A DNA stretch of 64,000 nt, from the NCBI GenBank assembly GCA_026004875.1, contig BPJZ01000009.1, positions 1-64,000 on the forward strand, given 5' to 3'. Both the position numbers and the translations under genes were made by a program. Positions 1 to 7,367 of the stretch are shown one piece after another. Position 1 is the stretch's first letter, and every line of letters begins with the position of its first letter. Origin of the DNA: Candidatus Poribacteria bacterium (GTDB lineage Bacteria; Poribacteria; WGA-4E; GCA-2687025). Under the pieces are notes generated by a model. The model ran no database searches. It was given only the letters and a program-made list of their open reading frames with translations, and was not told where the DNA came from.

Positions 1-330
1 CACAATCTGATCGTGGATCAGTGGCGGCGGGAGCAGGTTTGGGAGGCGTTTCTGGAGGAGGAGGGCCCGAGGTTGGTGGGGCGGGGGAGCCTGGTTCTGC
101 CCGATCCGGAGGGAGACCTTTGCGTGCAGGAGCTGACCGCTCTTTTGACCGGGCTGGTCCGACGGCTCCCGGCCGCTCAGCGGGCGGTGTTGCGCCTCCG
201 GGCGGCGGGATGTTCGATGGAGGAGATTGGGCGCCGGATGGGGGCGCCACGCGACACAGTCAAGACCTATCTCTTCCGGGCACGCCAACGGCTTCGGGGG
301 GAGCTGACGGCGAGCGGTCTGCTGGACTGA
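1..330 (+). CDS. ECF-type RNA polymerase sigma factor, C-terminal part (5' end outside window)
   Basis: The reading frame is open from the first base, so the true start lies upstream; an internal ATG at 13 is not the natural start. The first visible residues (HNLIVDQWRRE) look like the end of sigma-70 region 2. They are followed by a short linker and a typical region 4 helix-turn-helix, with L-P-x-x-Q-R-x-V-L-x-L-R and then S-M-E-E-I-G-R-R-M and D-T-V-K-T-Y-L-F-R-A-R. Region 4 recognises the -35 promoter element. The gene ends two bases before the stop of a convergent small membrane protein, so no anti-sigma gene is visible downstream in the same direction. The regulon cannot be told from this fragment. 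Confidence 0.85.
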   Translation, partial: HNLIVDQWRREQVWEAFLEEEGPRLVGRGSLVLPDPEGDLCVQELTALLTGLVRRLPAAQRAVLRLRAAGCSMEEIGRRMGAPRDTVKTYLFRARQRLRGELTASGLLD

Positions 331-331
331 G

Positions 332-595
332 CTAGTCGTTGCCGCGCCGAATACCGATCACTCCAGCCAGGACCGCCAGAAAGAGGGCCAGTTTGGCCGC
401 TGTCCACCAAGAGATGTCCCGTGCAACGTAGCCCTCCTCCACGGCGCGAGGGAGCAGGTCCGGGACGGTCCAGGCCCAAAGCCACTTGATCAGAAACAAC
501 GCCAGGATCAAGACCAAGCCGGCGACCATCAGGCTCAGGCCGCATCCTGCCGGCAGGCAGCCCAGCATCCAGGCGCGGCGGCGGTCTTCGTTCAT
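332..595 (-). CDS. Small two-helix membrane protein, function unknown
   Basis: An 87-residue protein starting at the ATG complementary to 593-595, preceded by a GGGAG ribosome-binding site. It has a short charged N-terminus (MNEDRRR), a hydrophobic segment at about residues 12-42 and a second at about 63-82, with a polar loop between and an Arg-rich end. It therefore looks like a two-span inner-membrane protein with both ends in the cytoplasm. I recognise no family. It lies downstream of and on the same strand as a Gfo/Idh oxidoreductase, with a 35-base gap, so the two may be co-transcribed. It converges tightly with the ECF sigma gene, but nothing in its sequence shows it to be an anti-sigma factor. 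Confidence 0.6.
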   Translation of the reverse strand: MNEDRRRAWMLGCLPAGCGLSLMVAGLVLILALFLIKWLWAWTVPDLLPRAVEEGYVARDISWWTAAKLALFLAVLAGVIGIRRGND

Positions 596-630
596 CGGCG
601 TTCTCCCTTGCCTTTCCTTCTCTTTGCGGT

Positions 631-1716
631 TCACTCGATCAGGGGGACGGTGCGCTTTAAGGTGGCGCTCTTGAGCGCTGAGTCCACAATCTGTTGTCCG
701 ATTCGGGCGATCTTGGGCGAAAGCGGCCCCTCGATCGGCAGGCCGGCCTCCAGGCGGTGCAGGACGTACTGGATCGGGTTCTGATGGGGCGGCTCCAGCC
801 GGTCGACGGGGATCGGCTCCCCGGCGGGGTTCTGGCGGGTCTGAAGGAAGACGGTCCGTTCGTAGTCGTAGCTGCTCAGGGTGCCTTCGGTGCCGGTGAT
901 CACAAAGCCGCATTTCGGTTGGGGCTGGTGTTCCCAGGGATGGGTAAAGGTTCCCCATCGCGTTTCGTACTTGCAGAGACCAAAGTCGTACTCGGCGATC
1001 GTGATGCTGTGCTCGTCCACCTCTAGGCCGGGAGGAACCCAGGCAACGGCGGTCACCTCTTTGGGCTTTTTGCCGTTGAGAAACCAGGTTCCCAGCGTGG
1101 TTCCGTAGCCCAGGTAGTCGATCAGCGAGCCGCCGCCGCGCTTTTTCTGATACCACCAGAGACGGTTCTTCTGGCGAATCTGTTCTTTGGGGTCGGCAGG
1201 AACCTCCAGAACGGAGAAGGAGAGCGGGCCCCGGTTGCCGTCGTAATAGTGTACGCCGGTGATCTCTCCGATTCGGCCCTCGTCGATCAGCCGCTTGGCG
1301 GTCACGTGGCAGGGGTACCAGCGGAGGGGCCAGTTGATGATCAGTTCCTTACCGGTCCGGGCGACGGCGGCGATCATTCGATCGGCCTCCTGAAGGCTGG
1401 TTGCAAAGGGTTTCTCCACCAGCACGTGGACGCCGTACTCGGCGACTCGTTCTGTCCAAAGCGCGTGGTCGGCGGGGACGGGACAGAGGATCACCAGATC
1501 GGGACGCGTTCGCTCAAGGCACTCGCGGTAGTCGGTAAAGACGCGCTCCGGCGGAACCCCTAGGCTCTCGATGACGGCCTGCATCCGCTCCGGTTGCTCG
1601 TCGCAGATGCCGACAAGCTCTGCGTTGGGGTGCTCGCGAACCATCCGGAGCAGTCCGCCCATGTGCACGTACTCGAAGTTGATCCCTGCGATGCGCCAGA
1701 CCTTCTGCGCCTTCAT
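631..1716 (-). CDS. Gfo/Idh/MocA-family NAD(P)-dependent oxidoreductase
   Basis: A 361-residue protein from the ATG at 1714-1716, behind a purine-rich GGGGAAAG site. The N-terminal Rossmann fold is recognisable, although its glycine motif is a variant (G-I-N-F-x-x-x-H-M-G). The family signature E-K-P-F-A near residue 98 supplies the conserved Lys next to the nicotinamide. The C-terminal half has the alpha/beta domain typical of sugar or inositol dehydrogenase relatives. Such enzymes oxidise or reduce sugars, polyols or related compounds in the cytoplasm; the substrate cannot be deduced. A longer in-frame reading upstream of 1716 overlaps a terminator-like hairpin of the next gene and has no family similarity, so I reject it. 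Confidence 0.85.
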   Translation of the reverse strand: MKAQKVWRIAGINFEYVHMGGLLRMVREHPNAELVGICDEQPERMQAVIESLGVPPERVFTDYRECLERTRPDLVILCPVPADHALWTERVAEYGVHVLVEKPFATSLQEADRMIAAVARTGKELIINWPLRWYPCHVTAKRLIDEGRIGEITGVHYYDGNRGPLSFSVLEVPADPKEQIRQKNRLWWYQKKRGGGSLIDYLGYGTTLGTWFLNGKKPKEVTAVAWVPPGLEVDEHSITIAEYDFGLCKYETRWGTFTHPWEHQPQPKCGFVITGTEGTLSSYDYERTVFLQTRQNPAGEPIPVDRLEPPHQNPIQYVLHRLEAGLPIEGPLSPKIARIGQQIVDSALKSATLKRTVPLIE

Positions 1717-1796
1717 CTTTCTTTCCCCTTTTGGCGGTCCGAACGGAGACAGCTTACCAACTTTCGGTATCGAAGGCATTGGCGCCGAGGAACAAA

Positions 1797-1822
1797 GACG
1801 CCGTCGCTTTGGCGACGGCGTC
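1797..1822 (-). terminator. Rho-independent terminator of the 1871-2782 gene
   Basis: A perfect 11-bp stem (GACGCCGTCGC paired with GCGACGGCGTC) closes a 4-base loop. Read on the minus strand it is followed by a T-rich tract (tctttgtt). It sits 49 bases past the stop of the putative outer-membrane protein gene and upstream of the Gfo/Idh gene, separating the two transcripts. Confidence 0.75.
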
Positions 1823-1870
1823 CGTTCCCCAAACGGGGTCAGGGGAGTGGAGAGAGTCCGGCAGGCAGGC

Positions 1871-2782
1871 TCAGAACTCCCAGCCAAAGATGGCGATCAA
1901 CTTGGTTCGCGGAGCGTTGCCAGTGTCTACCAACGCGGCCAGGTCGAAGTGAGAGGGCGGGCTTGGGCGAATCTGGAGGCTCGGGCCGATCCAGAGTTCT
2001 GTTTCCGTCTCCTCCTCGCCGGTTTCGGCCTTGAACTCCACCTCCGCGCCGAGCGAAAACTTCTCGTCCACGATCGTCTGGCTGATCCCGGCGGTCAGGG
2101 CGAACTCCTGGCCTTCGCTGCCCAGGACCTTCTCATAGACGCCGTTCAAGCCCCAGTGAAGGCCCGGAATCGGCGTTTGGTCGGCCAGCAGGAGCTTCGC
2201 CTCCACCTTATCCTCCTCTCCTTTCATGCCGTACTCAAAGTAGAGGGTCGGGTTGCCGGGGATCGCTCCCCAATCGGCCAGCGCCCAGCGGATTTCAAAC
2301 TTCTGTTCGGCCAGCCCCATGGTCTGGACTGTGGTTCCTCCCTCCCGTGTGTAGGTCTTCAGCGGGACTAGATACAGATCCACCTGGAGCCGGTGCGGCA
2401 AGCCGAACTCAAACTCGTACTGCGTTTCGATCTCTTCGACCTTTCCGTCCTCGGAGATCACCGGAATGAACCAGACCTCGAATTCGTACTCTCCCTCCGG
2501 CCGGACGTAGACCCGTGTCCGTCCAAACCGGCGTCGGGCCGTCCAACGGGGCTGCTTGTACTTGCCGATTCGCTCCTCTTCGCGAAGCTGGGGTCGTTCC
2601 TCACCGACCACTTCGACCGGGGGCAGCTCCCAGGAGCGGAGCCGTCCGGCCTCGACGGCTTGCTCTTCGGGCCGCCGTTCTTGTTCTTTCGGTACGTCCG
2701 CAGGGTTGAGCACCTGCCCGAAGGCGGCTCCTGAGCCGATCAGAAAGGATACAAGAAGGACTGTAAACTTCGATCGGGCCAT
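1871..2782 (-). CDS. Secreted beta-rich protein, putative outer-membrane barrel
   Basis: A 303-residue protein with a Sec signal peptide (MARSKFTVLLVSFLIGSGAAFGQ) and a GGAGAGGA ribosome-binding site. The first mature stretch, to about residue 75, is charged and low in structure. From there on the protein alternates polar and aromatic or hydrophobic residues in short strands separated by acidic turns. It ends in phenylalanine (I-F-G-W-E-F), as many BamA-dependent outer-membrane barrels do. These traits suggest a small outer-membrane barrel, perhaps a transport or anchor protein. I cannot name a family. It is monocistronic, bounded by its own terminator and by a divergent SDR gene. Confidence 0.6.
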   Translation of the reverse strand: MARSKFTVLLVSFLIGSGAAFGQVLNPADVPKEQERRPEEQAVEAGRLRSWELPPVEVVGEERPQLREEERIGKYKQPRWTARRRFGRTRVYVRPEGEYEFEVWFIPVISEDGKVEEIETQYEFEFGLPHRLQVDLYLVPLKTYTREGGTTVQTMGLAEQKFEIRWALADWGAIPGNPTLYFEYGMKGEEDKVEAKLLLADQTPIPGLHWGLNGVYEKVLGSEGQEFALTAGISQTIVDEKFSLGAEVEFKAETGEEETETELWIGPSLQIRPSPPSHFDLAALVDTGNAPRTKLIAIFGWEF

Positions 2783-2895
2783 TGTGGAATCCTCTCCGAT
2801 TTCTTTTAGTTCCCGTTCCCCGGCGCTTTTGGCAATATCTATGCCGCCGCTTTTGCCGCCTTTTGGCGGATGGAAAAGGGGTTTCTGGGCGGGGA

Positions 2896-2916
2896 GCTGA
2901 CCAGAGACTGGTCAGC
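2896..2916. promoter_or_regulatory. Inverted repeat, candidate operator upstream of the SDR gene
   Basis: Two 8-base arms, GCTGACCA and TGGTCAGC, are perfect reverse complements separated by 5 bases. A third half-site, GCTGGTCA, follows directly at 2917-2924. The element lies about 58 bases upstream of the SDR start and within the divergent intergenic region, where a dimeric repressor could act. No regulator gene is adjacent. Confidence 0.45.
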
Positions 2917-2973
2917 GCTGGTCAAGAGATGGACACCATGAGAGCGTTTCGAACGGAAAGGGGAAGGGGTTCT

Positions 2974-3789
2974 ATGGGCGGTCGGCTTTCTGGAAAAGTG
3001 GCGTTAATTACCGGCTCCACGTCTGGGATCGGTCGGGCGACGGCGATTCGCTTTGCCCAGGAGGGGGCCGCTCTGGTCCTGAACGACGAGGGAACCGATC
3101 GGGCAGAAGAGGCGATTCGACGGGTCCAAGAGGCCGGTGGAGAGGTGCATTACATCGCTGCCGACGTGCGCGATCCGGAAGCGGTGCGGCGGCTGGTCGC
3201 CGGAGCGATCGAGCGCTTTGGGCGGCTCGATGTGCTGATGAACAACGCCTACTCCGGGCGCGGGGGCTCGGTCACCGAAGTGGACGTGGCCGATTGGGAC
3301 GCGGTTTTCTCGGTCAGCGTCCGTGCGGCCTACTTGGCCTCGAAGTACGCCATCCCTCAGATGCAGCAGCAGGGCGGCGGGAGCATCATTCATGTGGCCT
3401 CGGTGCACGGACTGTTAGCCGCCGTCGGGAATCCGGCCTATGCGGCCTCCAAGGCGGCGCTGATCCAGCTGGCCCGGCAGATGGCCGTTGAATACGGTCC
3501 GTACGGGATTCGGGTCAACGCACTCTGTCCGGGGTGGATCGTTACCGAACGGCATCGGCCCGCGCTGGAGCGGTCGCCGAACTGGGGGCGGCGGGAGCGG
3601 TGGATCTACCCCCTCGGTCGCCCCGGGCGGCTGGAAGAGGCCGCCAACGCGGCGCTCTTCCTGGCCTCCGAGGAGTCTTCGTTTGTCACCGGGCACGCGC
3701 TGGTCGTGGACGGCGGCCTGACGGCACAGCTTCAGGACAACCTCGCCGCCCGTTTAGAGCGCGCCCTCCGCGAACTTGAGGAGAGCTAG
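2974..3789 (+). CDS. Short-chain dehydrogenase/reductase (SDR), classical type
   Basis: A 271-residue protein starting at the ATG at 2974, behind GGGAAGGGG. It has every classical SDR mark in order. These are the cofactor motif T-G-S-T-S-G-I-G near residue 14, the N-N-A motif near 90, the catalytic Ser in I-I-H-V-A-S and the Y-A-A-S-K active site near 155. A P-G-W loop and the C-terminal D-G-G-L follow. Such enzymes use NAD(P)(H) to interconvert alcohols and ketones on sugars, steroids or fatty intermediates; the substrate is not predictable. Its TAG stop shares the palindrome CTAG with the stop of the convergent dioxygenase gene. A candidate operator lies upstream. Confidence 0.85.
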   Translation: MGGRLSGKVALITGSTSGIGRATAIRFAQEGAALVLNDEGTDRAEEAIRRVQEAGGEVHYIAADVRDPEAVRRLVAGAIERFGRLDVLMNNAYSGRGGSVTEVDVADWDAVFSVSVRAAYLASKYAIPQMQQQGGGSIIHVASVHGLLAAVGNPAYAASKAALIQLARQMAVEYGPYGIRVNALCPGWIVTERHRPALERSPNWGRRERWIYPLGRPGRLEEAANAALFLASEESSFVTGHALVVDGGLTAQLQDNLAARLERALRELEES

Positions 3790-4520
3790 CCCATCGGAAT
3801 GACCGGATTGTAGGCCGGATTGTAGCTCTCCGAGCTGGCCGGGATGTAATGACAGATCCAGGACTTCCGAAACCGCGTCTGCGACCGGTTCGGGAAGGAG
3901 CCGTGGATCAAGCGCCCGTGGAAGAACAGCCCGTCTCCTTTTTCCATTTCAACTAAGAGCTCCGAATACTGCGGAGGCGGCACGACGGCAATGTCCGTGA
4001 ACGAAACGGAGGTGTCCGTCGGGACCATCTCCAGGATCGGTTCCCGATGGGAACCGGGAAAGACGCGCATGGCGCCGTTCTCTTCGTCCATCTTCTCCAG
4101 GGCGATCCAAGCGGCAATACAGGCTCCCGGTTTGGTCTGCAGGTAGTAGTCGTCCTGATGAAAGGCTTGGCCCCGCGCCCCTGGCGGCTTCCAGTAGAAC
4201 ATGCTCTGTAGGGCGATTACTCCGTCCCGGAGGAGGTCCCGAAGAATGTCGGCCACCTTTGGATGAGTCAAGTAGTGCAGTAGCCGTTCGTCCACCCGGT
4301 GAGGGTGCATCATTCGAGGGTAGACCTTCAACGGGTCGCCGCCCGACTCCTCCGGCGGAACGGCGCGGAAACAGCCGGGCACGTGCCCGCGAGCGTGAAG
4401 CGCCTGAGCGCGGGCGATGATCTCGTCGCACTCCTCTTCGGTGAAAACGCCGGGAACCAGCAAATACCCTTCTTCGTCATAGAACCGAACCTGCTTGTCG
4501 GTTAGCACACGCGGGCTCAT
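3786..4520 (-). CDS. Phytanoyl-CoA dioxygenase (PhyH) family Fe(II)/2-oxoglutarate oxygenase
   Basis: A 244-residue protein whose start is fixed by an exact AAGGAGGT ribosome-binding site 7 bases before the ATG at 4518-4520. The double-stranded beta-helix iron ligands are visible: H121 and D123 in F-H-Q-D-D-Y-Y, and a distal H206 in L-I-H-G-S-F-P-N. A downstream Arg/Lys cluster (R-F-R-K-S-W) can bind 2-oxoglutarate. Bacterial PhyH relatives hydroxylate diverse small molecules, and the substrate cannot be assigned from sequence. The gene is transcribed divergently from an ABC operon and converges on an SDR gene. A second PhyH-like gene occurs at 39233-40045, with little similarity outside the ligand motifs. 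Confidence 0.85.
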   Translation of the reverse strand: MSPRVLTDKQVRFYDEEGYLLVPGVFTEEECDEIIARAQALHARGHVPGCFRAVPPEESGGDPLKVYPRMMHPHRVDERLLHYLTHPKVADILRDLLRDGVIALQSMFYWKPPGARGQAFHQDDYYLQTKPGACIAAWIALEKMDEENGAMRVFPGSHREPILEMVPTDTSVSFTDIAVVPPPQYSELLVEMEKGDGLFFHGRLIHGSFPNRSQTRFRKSWICHYIPASSESYNPAYNPVIPMG

Positions 4521-4571
4521 CCGAAACCTCCTTGGAGAGCTCGATCCGAACCGGATTGCCTTCGGCACAGG

Positions 4572-4600
4572 ATTCTAATCGACAAGAGGGGCGAGAGCAA
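4572..4600 (-). promoter_or_regulatory. Candidate sigma-70 promoter of the PhyH gene
   Basis: On the minus strand, TTGCTC (4595-4600) and TAGAAT (4572-4577) are separated by 17 bases. The -10 box matches consensus in five of six positions; the -35 box is weak. It lies about 50 bases upstream of the dioxygenase start codon. Confidence 0.35.
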
Positions 4601-4675
4601 GAAAGGGGAAAGGACACCCTGTCCGGCTGGAGTTCCAAGGCCGATCCGGAAGGATCTTGGGAGAAAGATGCGGAG

Positions 4676-4704
4676 TTGACGCGCCTCAGAGCGCTTTTTA
4701 TAAT
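4676..4704 (+). promoter_or_regulatory. Near-consensus sigma-70 promoter of the ABC/sugar-binding operon
   Basis: TTGACG (4676-4681) and a perfect TATAAT (4699-4704) are spaced by exactly 17 bases. The GTG start of the ABC ATPase follows 35 bases after the -10 box, leaving a short leader. It is the best promoter match seen in the window and implies strong housekeeping-sigma transcription. Confidence 0.75.
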
Positions 4705-4739
4705 CCCCAGGCGTTCGAATCGAAGGTGGAAGGGGTGCG

Positions 4740-5861
4740 GTGGCAACGGTTCACATCGAAGGGGTCACCAAGCGGTTTGGGGGCACAGTTGCGCTGGACG
4801 GACTGAGCCTTGAGGTTCAGGACGGGGAGTTTTTCTGTTTGCTGGGGCCTTCAGGCGCCGGCAAGACGACCCTCCTTCGGTGTATCGCTGGATTAGAAGT
4901 CCCTGACGCCGGGCGAATTATGATCGGCGGCGTGGACGTGACGGGTTGGACGCCTGCCGAGCGCGGCGTGGCGATGGTCTTTGAGAGCTACGCGCTCTAC
5001 CCGCACTTGAGCGTCTTTGAGAATCTGGCTTATCCGCTCCGGGAGCGACGAACGCCGGAGGAAACGATCCGGCACCGAGTCCTGGAGGTGGCGGAGAAGC
5101 TCCGAATCACCCATACACTGGACCGTCCTCCCCAGACGCTTAGCGGGGGGGAGATGCAGCGGGTGGCCATTGGACGGGCGATCGTCCGGGAGGCTCAGGT
5201 CTATCTGTTCGACGAGCCGCTCTCCCATCTGGATGCTCAACTTCGGGAACAGATGCGAAGCGAGCTGAAGCGGCTCCATCGGGAGCTGGGTCAGACGCTG
5301 ATCTACGCGACGCCGGACCAGCTTGAAGCGTTGACGATGCCGGATCGGGTCGCCGTTATTCGCAGCGGGAGGGTCGTCGAGTGCGGGCCCCCCATGGAGC
5401 TGTACTATCGCCCGCAGCACGCCTTTACGGCGCAGTATCTTGGCGATCCGCCGATGAACTGGCTTCCGGCTCGCTTGAAAGACGACGTGGCCCAAACGGA
5501 GTGGTTTCACGTGCGGCTTCCCTTTCGGGCGCCGTTCTTCGGCGAGGGCTTCTTGGGGGTGCGGCCTGAAGACCTCTGCCTGAGCGACGGCGACGCTGCA
5601 CCGCCGGAAGCGATCCGCTTCCAAGCGCTGGTTTATGCCGTTGAGATGAGCGGCGATTTCAATATCGTGACGCTTCGGCTAGGGGATCGCTTCCTCAAGG
5701 CGATCGGTGAGGTCCACCGGCGCTACCCGACAGACCGCCCCGTTGGGGTCACGGTGCTTCCGGAGCGACTCTTTTTGATGGATCCCGTCTCCGAACGGGT
5801 CTGGTCGTTGAGAAAACCGTTCGATCCTTCACCCACTCATCAGAAAGGGGATCAAGGATGA
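4740..5861 (+). CDS. MalK-like sugar ABC transporter ATPase with degenerate Q- and H-loops
   Basis: A 373-residue ATPase with a GTG start behind GGAAGGGG. The Walker A motif (G-P-S-G-A-G-K-T-T, 36-44), the signature L-S-G-G-E (134-138) and Walker B with D158-E159 are intact. A C-terminal OB/TOBE regulatory domain of the CUT1 type follows. Two catalytic positions depart from family rule: the Q-loop Gln is Glu82 (F-E-S-Y-A-L-Y-P-H) and the switch His is Pro192 (Y-A-T-P-D-Q). The second MalK-like ATPase here (11189-12295) has the standard residues, so this one may form the impaired half of a heterodimer. Its stop overlaps the start of a sugar-binding protein (ATGA). No permease gene is nearby. 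Confidence 0.85.
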   Translation: MATVHIEGVTKRFGGTVALDGLSLEVQDGEFFCLLGPSGAGKTTLLRCIAGLEVPDAGRIMIGGVDVTGWTPAERGVAMVFESYALYPHLSVFENLAYPLRERRTPEETIRHRVLEVAEKLRITHTLDRPPQTLSGGEMQRVAIGRAIVREAQVYLFDEPLSHLDAQLREQMRSELKRLHRELGQTLIYATPDQLEALTMPDRVAVIRSGRVVECGPPMELYYRPQHAFTAQYLGDPPMNWLPARLKDDVAQTEWFHVRLPFRAPFFGEGFLGVRPEDLCLSDGDAAPPEAIRFQALVYAVEMSGDFNIVTLRLGDRFLKAIGEVHRRYPTDRPVGVTVLPERLFLMDPVSERVWSLRKPFDPSPTHQKGDQG

Positions 5862-7240
5862 GGAGCTGGAGACCTCTCTTCAGTTGGGCGCTGATCGGCG
5901 TCCTGCTGGCTGGGGCCGCGTGGGGGCAGCAGAAGGTAACCCTTCGGATGACCGGCCCGGACTGGTTGCCGGTCAGCCTGATGACCGAGATCTCCAAGGA
6001 CTTCCCGGCCTACGCTCGTCAGAAGTTGGGCTACGAAGTGGAGATCGTCGTGGACCCGGTGCCGTGGGGGAGCTACTACGAGCGGCTGGCCGCCGCCTTG
6101 GCCGCTGGGACGCCCTTTTATGACCTGTTCGTCTCCGATAGCCAGTGGATCGGCGACTTCGCCGAGAGCGGCCATCTCCTCCAGGTCAACGAGTACCTAG
6201 AGAAGGACCCGGAGCTTCGGGCGATTCTCGACTCGATTCATCCGGTCCTCCGGCGAGCGTACTGCACCTACCCGGGGAACAGCGAAAACTACTGGGGCTT
6301 CCCGCAAGAAGCGGACATCCAGGGCTTTCTGGTGCGTCAGGATCTGTTCCAGCATCCGCAGGAGCGGGAGAACTTTAAAGCGCGTTACGGCTACGAGCTG
6401 CCCCAGACCTATGAGGACTGGAAACAGGTCGAGTGGACTCAGGCCCGCGATTTTGCCGAGTTCTTCACCCGAAAGGCGGGCGAACAGCTGGCCGGCGAAA
6501 CGCTTCAGCACGACTTTTACGGCTTGGCTCTGGCCTATAGCAAGTCCTATGACTTCCTAAGCATGGCCTGGATGCAGTTTCTGTATAACTGGGGCGGGGA
6601 CATCTGGAACTGGGAGACCCATCAGGTGGACGGCTACATCAACTCCCCGGAGGCGATCGCATCATTCCAGTTCTACAAGGATCTCCTTCAGTTCCAGCCG
6701 CCCGGCGCGGTCAACTTCGATCTGGACGGGGTCAACAACGCGATGGCCCAAGGGCTTGTAGCGATGGCCTGCAACTGGATCGCCATCTCCCCGTCGGTGA
6801 TCGAGGACCCCTCCTTCTCGCGGGTAGTCGGGAAGGTGATGGTGGTCTTCCCGCCGGGGCAGTTTGGGCGGCGCATTTACAACCTGGGTGGCCAGCCGTT
6901 TGTGATCAACGCCAAGACTCAGCACGTCGAGGCGGCGTTGGAGTACATCAAGTGGTGGTTCCAACCGGAGCAGCAGTGGCGCTTTGCCCGAGGCGGCGGG
7001 CTTCCCTCCACCACGCAGATTCTGGACTCCGAAGAGTTCAAGAACCTTAAGCCTTGGACCCGCGCCTTCGCCGAACTGGTCCCCTATCAACGGGACGTTT
7101 GGAAACACCCGGCCTTCTTTGAGCTGCTGACCGTCATGCAGGAGGAACTACACGCAGCGATCACCGGCGGGAAGTCGGTGGAGGAGGCGCTCAACAACGT
7201 TGCCCGGCGCCAAGAAGAAATTCTCGCCGATTGGGAGTAG
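5858..7240 (+). CDS. Extracellular solute-binding protein, family 1 (sugar ABC importer)
   Basis: A 460-residue protein with a clear Sec signal peptide ending near A-A-W-G-Q (residues 20-25) and no lipobox Cys. The mature part resembles maltose/oligosaccharide-binding proteins. It has an early strand V-T-L-R-M-T-G-P-D-W and a D-L-F-V-S-D segment. Further on come an M-A-x-G-x-x-A-M motif near residue 290 and a C-terminal helical lobe rich in Trp and Tyr, as expected for stacking on sugars. It would capture the substrate in the periplasm and deliver it to a CUT1 permease. It is translationally coupled to the upstream ATPase. The usual MalF/MalG-like permeases do not follow; folC does. They must be encoded elsewhere. 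Confidence 0.85.
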   Translation: MRSWRPLFSWALIGVLLAGAAWGQQKVTLRMTGPDWLPVSLMTEISKDFPAYARQKLGYEVEIVVDPVPWGSYYERLAAALAAGTPFYDLFVSDSQWIGDFAESGHLLQVNEYLEKDPELRAILDSIHPVLRRAYCTYPGNSENYWGFPQEADIQGFLVRQDLFQHPQERENFKARYGYELPQTYEDWKQVEWTQARDFAEFFTRKAGEQLAGETLQHDFYGLALAYSKSYDFLSMAWMQFLYNWGGDIWNWETHQVDGYINSPEAIASFQFYKDLLQFQPPGAVNFDLDGVNNAMAQGLVAMACNWIAISPSVIEDPSFSRVVGKVMVVFPPGQFGRRIYNLGGQPFVINAKTQHVEAALEYIKWWFQPEQQWRFARGGGLPSTTQILDSEEFKNLKPWTRAFAELVPYQRDVWKHPAFFELLTVMQEELHAAITGGKSVEEALNNVARRQEEILADWE

Positions 7241-7275
7241 TTCTCGACATAATTTCAGAGTGAGTCCCGACAGAT

Positions 7276-7310
7276 AGGCGGGAGCCTGGTTCTCCGCGCT
7301 CCCGCCTTCT
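7276..7310 (+). terminator. Likely terminator after the sugar-binding protein
   Basis: A perfect 10-bp stem (AGGCGGGAGC paired with GCTCCCGCCT) encloses a 12-base loop and is followed by a weak pyrimidine tract (tctgttcc). It lies 36 bases past the stop codon and separates the ABC operon from folC. Confidence 0.6.
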
Positions 7311-7367
7311 GTTCCCGATCGGTTCCGGCTGATCAGCGAACTGTGGCACCGACTGCCGGAGGGCCAG

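Noticed and set aside
1717-1887. An N-terminal extension of the Gfo/Idh protein to 1887
   Set aside because: It would run through the terminator hairpin of the neighbouring gene, has no family similarity and lacks a ribosome-binding site, whereas the ATG at 1716 starts directly at the Rossmann fold.
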